Shown here: positions 38,628 through 49,530 of the stretch, in pieces | How positions within the stretch are numbered: position 1 is the first letter of the stretch | Layout of the letters: each line of letters begins with the position of its first letter | NCBI RefSeq assembly: GCF_932526225.1 | Contig: NC_064038.1 | Span: forward strand, 15,555,575 to 15,619,574 | Direction of reading: 5' to 3' | DNA length: 64,000 bases | From: Nematostella vectensis | Lineage: Eukaryota > Cnidaria > Anthozoa > Actiniaria > Edwardsiidae | Translations under genes and position numbers: made by a program | The notes under the pieces: model-generated | The model's database searches: none | The model's input: the letters and a program-made list of their open reading frames with translations, nothing else | Told to the model about the DNA's origin: nothing

Positions 38628-40287
38628 TTAAATGAAGTGTGCTTCCCTTAGTTCAAATGAAATGTACTTCCCTTAGTTTAAATGAAATGTACTTCCCTTA
38701 GTTAAAATGAGATGTACTTCCCTTAGTTTAAATGAAATGTACTTCCCTTAGTTTAAATGAAATGTACTTCCATTAGTTTAAATGAAATGTACTTCCCTTA
38801 GTTTAAATGAAATGTACTTTCCTTAGTTTAAATGAATGGTACTTCCCTTAGTTTAAATGAAATGTACTTCCCTTAATTAAAATGAAATGTACTTCCCTTA
38901 GTTAAAATGAAATGTACTTCCCTTAGTTTAAATGAAATGTACTTCCCTTAGTTAAAATGTAATGTACTTCCCTTAGTTAAAATGAAATGTACTTCCCTTA
39001 GTTTAAATGAAATGTACTTCCCTTAGTTAAAATGAAATGTACTTCCTTTAGTTTAAATGAAATGTACTTCCCTTAGTTAAAATGAAATGTACTTCCCTTA
39101 ATTTAAATGAAATGTACTTCCCTTAGTTTAAAGGAAATTTACTTTCTTTAGTTAAAACGAAATGTACTTCCTTTAGGTTAAATGAAATGTACTTCCCTTA
39201 ATTAAAATGTAATGTACTTCCCTTAGTTTAAATGAAATGTACTTCCCTTAGTTAAAATGAAACGTACTTCCCATAGTTTAAATGAAATATATTTTCCTTA
39301 GAAAAAATGAAATGTACTTCCCTTAGTAAAAAGGATATGTACTTCCCTTAGATCAAATGAAATGTTCTTCCCTTAATTTAAATGAAATGTACTTCCCTTA
39401 GTTTAAATGAAATGTACTTCCCTTAGTTAAAATGAAATGTACTTCCTTTAGTTTAAATGAAATGTACTTCCCTCATTTAAAATGTAATGTACTTCGCTTA
39501 GTTTAAATGAAATGTAATTCCCTTAGTTAAAATGAAACGTACTTCCCATAGTTTAAATGAAATGTATTTTCCTTATTTAAAATGAAATGTACTTTCATTA
39601 GTTTAAATGAAATGTACTTTCCTTAGTTTAAATGAATTGTACTTCCCTTAGTTTAGATATAATGTACTTCCCTTAGTTTAAATGAAATGTACTTCCATTA
39701 GTTTAAATGAAATGTACTTCCCTTAGTTTAAATGAAATGTACCTTCCTTAGTTAAAATGAAATGTACTTCCCTTAGTTAAAATGCAGTGTACTTCCCTTA
39801 GTTTAAATAAAATATACTTCCCTTAGTTTAAATGAAATGTACTTTCCTTAGTTTAAATGAAATGTAGTTTCATTAGTTTAAATGAAATGTATTTCCATTA
39901 GTTTAAATAAAATGTACTCCCTTAGTTTAAATGAAATGTACTTCCCTTAGTTAAAATGAAATGTACTTCCCTTAGTTTAAATGAAATGTTCTTTCCTTAG
40001 TTTAAATGAAATGTACTTCCCTTAGTTTAAATGAAATGTACTTCCCTTAGTTAAAATGAAATGTACTTTCCTTAGTTTAAATGAAATGTAGTTTCATTAG
40101 TTTAAATGAAATGTATTTCCATTAGTTTAAATAAAATGTACTCCCTTAGTTCAAATGAAATGTTTTTCCCTTAGTTAAAATGAAATGTACTTCCCTTAGT
40201 TTAAATGAAATGTTCTTTCCTTAGTTTAAATGAAATGTACTTCCCTTAGTTTAAATGAAATGTACTTCCCTTAGTTAAAATGAAATG
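38628..40287. repeat. 25-bp minisatellite array 2
   Basis: About 66 copies of the same unit as 33225-35115, more mutated in its middle. The last copies (TTAAAATGAAATGTG) run straight into the CTAG-rich satellite at 40288. Confidence 0.95.
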
Positions 40288-43200
40288 TGTTCTAGTGGTG
40301 TCTAGTGTTTTAGTGCTAGTTAGTGGCTAGTGTTTTAGTACTAGTTAGTGGCTAGTGTTTTAGTACTAGTTAGTGGTTAGTGTTTTAGTACTAGTTAGTG
40401 GCTAGTGTTTTAGTACTAGTTAGTGGCTAGTGTTTTAGTACTAGTTAGTGGCTAGTGTTTAGTACTAGTTAGTGGCTAGTGTTTTAGTACTAGTTAGTGA
40501 CTAGTGTTTTAGTACTAGTTAGTGACTAGTGTTTTAGTACTAGTTAGTGGCTAGTGTTTTAGTACTAGTTAGTGGCTAGTGTTTTAGTACTAGTTAGTGA
40601 CTAGTGTTTTAGTACTAGTTAGTGGCTAGTATTCTAGTACTAGTTAGTGGCTAGTGTTTTAGTACTAGTTAGTGACTAGTGTTTTAGTACTAGTTAGTGG
40701 CTAGTGTTTTAGTACTAGTTAGTGGCTAGTGTTTTAGTACTAGTTAGTGGCTAGTGTTTTAGTACTAGTTAGAGCTAGTGTTTTAGTACTAGTTAGTGGC
40801 TAGTGTTTTAGTACTAGTTAGTGGCTAGTGTTTTAGTACTAGTTAGTGGCTAGTGTTTTAGTACTAGTTAGTGGCTAGTGTTTTAGTACTAGTTAGAGCT
40901 AGTGTTTTAGTACTAGTTAGTGACTAGTGTTTTAGTACTAGTTAGTGGCTAGTGTTTTAGTACTAGTTAGAGCTAGTGTTTTAGTACTAGTTAGTGGCTA
41001 GTGTTTTAGTACTAGTTAGTGGCTAGTGTTTTAGTACTAGTTAGTGGCTAGTGTTTTAGTACTAGTTAGTGACTAGTGTTTTAGTGCTAGTTAGTGGCTA
41101 GTGTTTAGTACTAGTTAGTGGCTAGTGTTTTAGTGCTAGTTAGTGGCTAGTGTTTTAGTACTAGTTAGTGGCTAGTGTTTTAGTACTAGTTAGTGGCTAG
41201 TGTTTTAGTACTAGTTAGTGGCTAGTGTTTAGTACTAGTTAGTGGCTAGTGTTTTAGTACTAGTTAGTGGCTAGTGTTTTAGTGCTAGTTAGTGGCTAGT
41301 GTTTTAGTACTAGTTAGTGGCTAGTGTTTTAGTACTAGTTAGTGGCTAGTGTTTTAGTACTAGTTAGTGGCTAGTGTTTTAGTACTAGTTAGAGCTAGTG
41401 TTTTAGTACTAGTTAGTGACTAGTGTTTTAGTACTAGTTAGTGGCTAGTGTTTTAGTACTAGTTAGAGCTAGTGTTTTAGTACTAGTTAGTGGCTAGTGT
41501 TTTAGTACTAGTTAGTGGCTAGTGTTTTAGTACTAGTTAGTGGCTAGTGTTTTAGTACTAGTTAGTGACTAGTGTTTTAGTGCTAGTTAGTGGCTAGTGT
41601 TTAGTACTAGTTAGTGGCTAGTGTTTTAGTGCTAGTTAGTGGCTAGTGTTTTAGTACTAGTTAGTGGCTAGTGTTTTAGTACTAGTTAGTGGCTAGTGTT
41701 TTAGTACTAGTTAGTGGCTAGTGTTTAGTACTAGTTAGTGGCTAGTGTTTTAGTACTAGTTAGTGGCTAGTGTTTTAGTGCTAGTTAGTGGCTAGTGTTT
41801 TAGTACTAGTTAGTGGCTAGTGTTTTAGTACTAGTTAGTGGCTAGTGTTTTAGTACTAGTTAGTGGCTAGTGTTTTAGTACTAGTTAGAGCTAGTGTTTT
41901 AGTACTAGTTAGTGGCTAGTGTTTTAGTACTAGTTAGTGGCTAGTGTTTTAGTACTAGTTAGTGGCTAGTGTTTTAGTACTAGTTAGTGGCTAGTGTTTA
42001 GTACTAGTTAGTGGCTAGTGTTTTAGTACTAGTTAGTGGCTAGTGTTTTAGTACTAGTTAGTGGCTAGTGTTTTAGTACTAGTTAGTGGCTAGTGTTTTA
42101 GTGCTAGTTAGTGGCTAGTGTTTTAGTACTAGTTAGAGCTAGTGTTTTAGTACTAGTTAGTGGCTAGTGTTTTAGTACTAGTTAGTGGCTAGTGTTTTAG
42201 TACTAGTTAGTGGCTAGTGTTTTAGTACTAGTTAGTGTCTAGTGTTTTAGTACTAGTTAGTGGTTAGTGTTTTAGTACTAGTAGTGGCTAGTGTTTAGTA
42301 CTAGTTAGTGACTAGTGTTCAGTGCTAGTTAGTGGCTAGTGTTTTAGTACTAGTTAGTGACTAGTGTTCAGTGCTAGTTAGTGGCTAGTGTTTTAGTACT
42401 AGTTAGTGGCTAGTGTTTTAGTACTAGTTAGTGGCTAGTGTTTTAGTACTAGTTAGTGTCTAGTGTTTAGTACTAGTTAGTGGCTAGTGTTTTAGTACTA
42501 GTTAGTGGCTAGTGTTTTAGTACTAGTTAGTGGCTAGTGTTTTAGTACTAGTTAGTGGCTAGTGTTTTAGTACTAGTTAGTGTCTAGTGTTTTAGTACTA
42601 GTTAGTGGTTAGTGTTTTAGTACTAGTTAGTGGCTAGTGTTTAGTACTAGTTAGTGACTAGTGTTCAGTGCTAGTTAGTGACTAGTGTTTTAGTGCTAGT
42701 TAGTGGCTAGTGTTTAGTACTAGTTAGTGGCTAGTGTTTTAGTGCTAGTTAGTGGCTAGTGTTTTAGTACTAGTTAGTGGCTAGTGTTTTAGTGCTAGTT
42801 AGTGGCTAGTGTTTTAGTACTAGTTAGTGGCTAGTGTTTAGTACTAGTTAGTGGCTAGTGTTTTAGTACTAGTTAGTGGCTAGTGTTTTAGTACTAGTTA
42901 GTGGCTAGTGTTTTAGTACTAGTTAGTGGCTAGTGTTTTAGTGCTAGTTAGTGGCTAGTGTTTTAGTACTAGTTAGTGGCTAGTGTTTTAGTACTAGTTA
43001 GTGGCTAGTGTTTTAGTACTAGTTAGTGGCTAGTGTTTTAGTACTAGTTAGTGGCTAGTGTTTTAGTACTAGTTAGTGTCTAGTGTTTTAGTACTAGTTA
43101 GTGGTTAGTGTTTTAGTACTAGTTAGTGGCTAGTGTTTAGTACTAGTTAGTGACTAGTGTTCAGTGCTAGTTAGTGGCTAGTGTTTTAGTACTAGTTAGT

Positions 43201-46200
43201 GGCTAGTGTTTTAGTACTAGTTAGTGGCTAGTGTTTTAGTACTAGGTAGTGGCTAATGTTTTAGTACTAGTTAGTGTCTAGTGTTTAGTACTAGTTAGTG
43301 GCTAGTGTTTTAGTACTAGTTAGTGGCTAGTGTTTTAGTACTAGTTAGTGGCTAGTGTTTTAGTACTAGTTAGTGGCTAGTGTTTTAGTACTAGTTAGTG
43401 TCTAGTGTTTTAGTACTAGTTAGTGGTTAGTGTTTTAGTACTAGTTAGTGGCTAGTGTTTAGTACTAGTTAGTGACTAGTGTTCAGTGCTAGTTAGTGAC
43501 TAGTGTTTTAGTGCTAGTTAGTGGCTAGTGTTTAGTACTAGTTAGTGGCTAGTGTTTTAGTGCTAGTTAGTGGCTAGTGTTTTAGTACTAGTTAGTGGCT
43601 AGTGTTTTAGTGCTAGTTAGTGGCTAGTGTTTTAGTACTAGTTAGTGGCTAGTGTTTAGTACTAGTTAGTTGCTAGTGTTTTAGTACTAGTTAGTGGCTA
43701 GTGTTTTAGTACTAGTTAGTGGCTAGTGTTTTAGTACTAGTTAGTGGCTAGTGTTTTAGTGCTAGTTAGTGGCTAGTGTTTTAGTACTAGTTAGTGGCTA
43801 GTGTTTTAGTGCTAGTTAGTGGCTAGTGTTTTAGTACTAGTTAGTGGCTAGTGTTTTAGTACTAGTTAGTGTCTAGTGTTTCAGTACTAGTTAGTGGCTA
43901 GTGTTTTAGTACTAGTTAGTGGCTAGTGTTTTAGTACTAGTTAGTGACTAGTGTTTTAGTACTAGTTAGTGGCTAGTGTTTTAGTACTAGTTAGTGGCTA
44001 GTGTTTTAGTACTAGTTAGTGGCTAGTGTTTTAGTACTAGTTAGTGTCTAGTGTTTTAGTACTAGTTAGTGGTTAGTGTTTTAGTACTAGTAGTGGCTAG
44101 TGTTTAGTACTAGTTAGTGACTAGTGTTCAGTGCTAGTTAGTGGCTAGTGTTTTAGTACTAGTTAGTGACTAGTGTTCAGTGCTAGTTAGTGGCTAGTGT
44201 TTTAGTACTAGTTAGTGGCTAGTGTTTTAGTACTAGTTAGTGGCTAGTGTTTTAGTACTAGTTAGTGTCTAGTGTTTAGTACTAGTTAGTGGCTAGTGTT
44301 TTAGTACTAGTTAGTGGCTAGTGTTTTAGTACTAGTTAGTGGCTAGTGTTTTAGTACTAGTTAGTGGCTAGTGTTTTAGTACTAGTTAGTGTCTAGTGTT
44401 TTAGTACTAGTTAGTGGTTAGTGTTTTAGTACTAGTTAGTGGCTAGTGTTTAGTACTAGTTAGTGACTAGTGTTCAGTGCTAGTTAGTGACTAGTGTTTT
44501 AGTGCTAGTTAGTGGCTAGTGTTTAGTACTAGTTAGTGGCTAGTGTTTTAGTGCTAGTTAGTGGCTAGTGTTTTAGTACTAGTTAGTGGCTAGTGTTTTA
44601 GTGCTAGTTAGTGGCTAGTGTTTTAGTACTAGTTAGTGGCTAGTGTTTAGTACTAGTTAGTGGCTAGTGTTTTAGTACTAGTTAGTGGCTAGTGTTTTAG
44701 TACTAGTTAGTGGCTAGTGTTTTAGTACTAGTTAGTGGCTAGTGTTTTAGTGCTAGTTAGTGGCTAGTGTTTTAGTACTAGTTAGTGGCTAGTGTTTTAG
44801 TACTAGTTAGTGGCTAGTGTTTTAGTACTAGTTAGTGGCTAGTGTTTTAGTACTAGTTAGTGGCTAGTGTTTTAGTACTAGTTAGTGTCTAGTGTTTTAG
44901 TACTAGTTAGTGGTTAGTGTTTTAGTACTAGTTAGTGGCTAGTGTTTAGTACTAGTTAGTGACTAGTGTTCAGTGCTAGTTAGTGGCTAGTGTTTTAGTA
45001 CTAGTTAGTGGCTAGTGTTTTACTACTAGTTAGTGGCTAGTGTTTTAGTACTAGGTAGTGGCTAATGTTTTAGTACTAGTTAGTGTCTAGTGTTTAGTAC
45101 TAGTTAGTGGCTAGTGTTTTAGTACTAGTTAGTGGCTAGTGTTTTAGTACTAGTTAGTGGCTAGTGTTTTAGTACTAGTTAGTGGCTAGTGTTTTAGTAC
45201 TAGTTAGTGTCTAGTGTTTTAGTACTAGTTAGTGGTTAGTGTTTTAGTACTAGTTAGTGGCTAGTGTTTAGTACTAGTTAGTGACTAGTGTTCAGTGCTA
45301 GTTAGTGACTAGTGTTTTAGTGCTAGTTAGTGGCTAGTGTTTAGTACTAGTTAGTGGCTAGTGTTTTAGTGCTAGTTAGTGGCTAGTGTTTTAGTACTAG
45401 TTAGTGGCTAGTGTTTTAGTGCTAGTTAGTGGCTAGTGTTTTAGTACTAGTTAGTGGCTAGTGTTTAGTACTAGTTAGTTGCTAGTGTTTTAGTACTAGT
45501 TAGTGGCTAGTGTTTTAGTACTAGTTAGTGGCTAGTGTTTAGTACTAGTTAGTGGCTAGTGTTTTAGTACTAGTTAGTGGCTAGTGTTTTAGTACTAGTT
45601 AGTGGCTAGTGTTTTAGTACTAGTTAGTGGCTAGTGTTTTAGTGCTAGTTAGTGGCTAGTGTTTTAGTACTAGTTAGTGGCTAGTGTTTTAGTACTAGTT
45701 AGTGGCTATTGTTTTAGTACTAGTTAGTGGCTAGTGTTTTAGTACTAGTTAGTGGCTAGTGTTTTAGTACTAGTTAGTGTCTAGTGTTTTAGTACTAGTT
45801 AGTGGTTAGTGTTTTAGTACTAGTTAGTGGCTAGTGTTTAGTACTAGTTAGTGACTAGTGTTCAGTGCTAGTTAGTGGCTAGTGTTTTAGTACTAGTTAG
45901 TGGCTAGTGTTTTAGTACTAGTTAGTGGCTAGTGTTTTAGTACTAGTTAGTGTCTAGTGTTTAGTACTAGTTAGTGGCTAGTGTTTTAGTACTAGTTAGT
46001 GGCTAGTGTTTTAGTACTAGTTAGTGGCTAGTGTTTTAGTACTAGTTAGTGGCTAGTGTTTTAGTACTAGTTAGTGTTTAGTGTTTTAGTACTAGTTAGT
46101 GGTTAGTGTTTTAGTACTAGTTAGTGGCTAGTGTTTAGTACTAGCTAGTGACTAGTGTTCAGTGCTAGTTAGTGGCTAGTGTTTTAGTACTAGTTAGTGG

Positions 46201-48906
46201 CTAGTGTTTTAGTACTAGTTAGTGGCTAGTGTTTTAGTACTAGTTAGTGGCTAGTGTTTTAGTACTAGTTAGTGACTAGTGTTTTAGTACTAGTTAGTGG
46301 CTAGTGTTTTAGTACTAGTTAGTGGCTAGTGTTTTAGTACTAGTTAGTGGCTAGTGTTTTAGTACTAGTTAGTGTCTAGTGTTTAGTACTAGTTAGTGGC
46401 TAGTGTTTTAGTGCTAGTTAGTGGCTAGTGTTTTAGTACTAGTTAGTGTCTAGTGTTTCAGTACTAGTTAGTGGCTAGTGTTTTAGTACTAGTTAGTGGC
46501 TAGTGTTTTAGTACTAGTTAGTGACTAGTGTTTTAGTACTAGTTAGTGGCTAGTGTTTTAGTACTAGTTAGTGGCTAGTGTTTTAGTACTAGTTAGTGGC
46601 TAGTGTTTTAGTACTAGTTAGTGGCTAGTGTTTTAGTACTAGTTAGTGTCTAGTGTTTTAGTACTAGTTAGTGGTTAGTGTTTTAGTACTAGTTAGTGGC
46701 TAGTGTTTAGTACTAGCTAGTGACTAGTGTTCAGTGCTAGTTAGTGGCTAGTGTTTTAGTACTAGTTAGTGGCTAGTGTTTTAGTACTAGTTAGTGGCTA
46801 GTGTTTTAGTACTAGTTAGTGGCTAGTGTTTTAGTACTAGTTAGTGAGTAGTGTTTTAGTACTAGTTAGTGGCTAGTGTTTTAGTACTAGTTAGTGGCTA
46901 GTGTTTTAGTACTAGTTAGTGGCTAGTGTTTTATTACTAGTTAGTGTCTAGTGTTTAGTACTAGTTAGTGGCTAGTGTTTTAGTGCTAGTTAGTGGCTAG
47001 TGTTTTAGTACTAGTTAGTGGCTAGTGTTTTAGTACTAGTTAGTGTCTAGTGTTTTAGTACTAGTTAGTGGCTAGTGTTTTAGTACTAGTTAGTGCCTAG
47101 TGTTTAGTACTAGTTAGTGGCTAGTGTTTTAGTACTAGTTAGTGGCTAGTGTTTTAGTACTAGTCAGTGGCTAGTGTTTTAGTACTAGTTAGTGGCTAGT
47201 GTTTTAGTACTAGTTAGTGTCTAGTGTTTTAGTACTAGTTAGTGGTTAGTGTTTTAGTACTAGTTAGTGGCTAGTGTTTAGTACTAGTTAGTGACTAGTG
47301 TTCAGTGCTAGTTAGTGACTAGTGTTTTAGTGCTAGTTAGTGGCTAGTGTTTAGTACTAGTTAGTGGCTAGTGTTTTAGTGCTAGTTAGTGGCTAGTGTT
47401 TTAGTACTAGTTAGTGGCTAGTGTTTTAGTGCTAGTTAGTGGCTAGTGTTTTAGTACTAGTTAGTGGCTAGTGTTTAGTACTAGTTAGTGGCTAGTGTTT
47501 TAGTACTAGTTAGTGGCTAGTGTTTTAGTACTAGTTAGTGGCTAGTGTTTAGTACTAGTTAGTGACTAGTGTTCAGTGCTAGTTAGTGGCTAGTGTTTTA
47601 GTACTAGTTAGTGGCTAGTGTTTTAGTACTAGTTAGTGGCTAGTGTTTTAGTACTAGTTAGTGTCTAGTGTTTAGTACTAGTTAGTGGCTAGTGTTTTAG
47701 TACTAGTTAGTGGCTAGTGTTTTAGTACTAGTTAGTGGCTAGTGTTTTAGTACTAGTTAGTGGCTAGTGTTTTAGTACTAGTTAGTGTCTAGTGTTTTAG
47801 TACTAGTTAGTGGTTAGTGTTTTAGTACTAGTTAGTGGCTAGTGTTTAGTACTAGCTAGTGACTAGTGTTCAGTGCTAGTTAGTGGCTAGTGTTTTAGTA
47901 CTAGTTAGTGGCTAGTGTTTTAGTACTAGTTAGTGGCTAGTGTTTTAGTACTAGTTAGTGGCTAGTGTTTTAGTACTAGTTAGTGACTAGTGTTTTAGTA
48001 CTAGTTAGTGGCTAGTGTTTTAGTACTAGTTAGTGGCTAGTGTTTTAGTACTAGTTAGTGGCTAGTGTTTTAGTACTAGTTAGTGTCTAGTGTTTAGTAC
48101 TAGTTAGTGGCTAGTGTTTTAGTGCTAGTTAGTGGCTAGTGTTTTAGTACTAGTTAGTGGCTAGTGTTTTAGTACTAGTTAGTGTCTAGTGTTTCAGTAC
48201 TAGTTAGTGGCTAGTGTTTTAGTACTAGTTAGTGGCTAGTGTTTTAGTACTAGTTAGTGACTAGTGTTTTAGTACTAGTTAGTGGCTAGTGTTTTAGTAC
48301 TAGTTAGTGGCTAGTGTTTTAGTACTAGTTAGTGTCTAGTGTTTTAGTACTAGTTAGTGGTTAGTGTTTTAGTACTAGTTAGTGGCTAGTGTTTAGTACT
48401 AGCTAGTGACTAGTGTTCAGTGCTAGTTAGTGGCTAGTGTTTTAGTACTAGTTAGTGGCTAGTGTTTTAGTACTAGTTAGTGGCTAGTGTTTTAGTACTA
48501 GTTAGTGGCTAGTGTTTTAGTACTAGTTAGTGACTAGTGTTTTAGTACTAGTTAGTGGCTAGTGTTTTAGTACTAGTTAGTGGCTAGTGTTTTAGTACTA
48601 GTTAGTGGCTAGTGTTTTAGTACTAGTTAGTGTCTAGTGTTTAGTACTAGTTAGTGGCTAGTGTTTTAGTGCTAGTTAGTGGCTAGTGTTTTAGTACTAG
48701 TTAGTGGCTAGTGTTTTAGTACTAGTTAGTGTCTAGTGTTTCAGTACTAGTTAGTGGCTAGTGTTTTAGTACTAGTTAGTGGCTAGTGTTTTAGTACTAG
48801 TTAGTGACTAGTGTTTTAGTACTAGTTAGTGGCTAGTGTTTTAGTACTAGTTAGTGGCTAGTGTTTTAGTACTAGTTAGTGGCTAGTGTTTTAGTACTAG
48901 TTAGTG
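40288..48906. repeat. 8.6-kb satellite, 25-bp CTAG-rich unit
   Basis: About 345 direct copies of a 25-bp unit, core GTGTTTTAGTACTAGTTAGT followed by GGCTA. Shorter 23-24-bp forms (TTAGAGCTAG, GTGTTTAGTACTAG) and marker variants (GTGTTCAGTGCTAG, TTAGTGTCTAG, TTAGTGGTTAG) are interspersed. The same order of variants recurs about every 1.81 kb: GTTCAGTGC marks near 42317, 42365 and 42661 reappear near 44125, 44173 and 44470. That is higher-order amplification. The + strand is G/T-rich with only two cytosines per unit. TAG stops are in every frame. Confidence 0.97.
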
Positions 48907-49530
48907 GCCCAGTCTCATTAGACTGCTCAAATTTCTTTTTTTTTTCGCTTACACACCCCACCCCACCCAACACCACCCCTCCTCCTACCCCCTACTAGCC
49001 GAGCCCATGTCTATATACCTTTTTAATCCAATATTGGTATTTTCCTACGGTTGTAAGCATGGTGATCACCCATCCTCCTCCTTCCCATATTCGTCCTCCA
49101 CCTTCATCCCCACCCCCTTTTCTTTCAAGCTTATAGCGCTTTGTTCATACATCTACACACAACGACCCGCTAACTTAAATGACTTCTCATTCAAAAGTAC
49201 TTCTGTACACTTCTTTATTCTCGATAATACATGATTTGAAATATTTTTCCCTTATAAAGCAAAGTTATTGGGATTCAACGGATGTGCTTTAATCCAAATT
49301 TTTATTTGACTTCACGCGCGTGGCTTCCCCATACAATCCACTGGTAGGCCCTAGCACCTCTCATCTCTTATATAAGGATATTAGGTCCTTGTCAATACCT
49401 ATACGCCCCTTAATCTGATTTTTGTATATGTACACTCGCGTGTAGGACCTGTGCAGTTAAACACGTAGAACACCCATGGCCCAGGGCCCTTCCTCCCCGC
49501 CCCCCACCCCTCCCCCCAAGCTCTAACCTA
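48907..49530. other. flank between satellite and 3' end of the pseudoprotease gene
   Basis: C-rich and T-rich low-complexity stretches, no gene. A TTTATT at 49311-49316 (AATAAA on the - strand) lies about 215 bases past the stop codon of the - strand gene and is a candidate poly(A) signal. Confidence 0.45.

Noticed and set aside
33225-48906. CRISPR-like array
   Set aside because: Units are contiguous direct repeats with no unique spacers and no cas genes, in a eukaryotic context.
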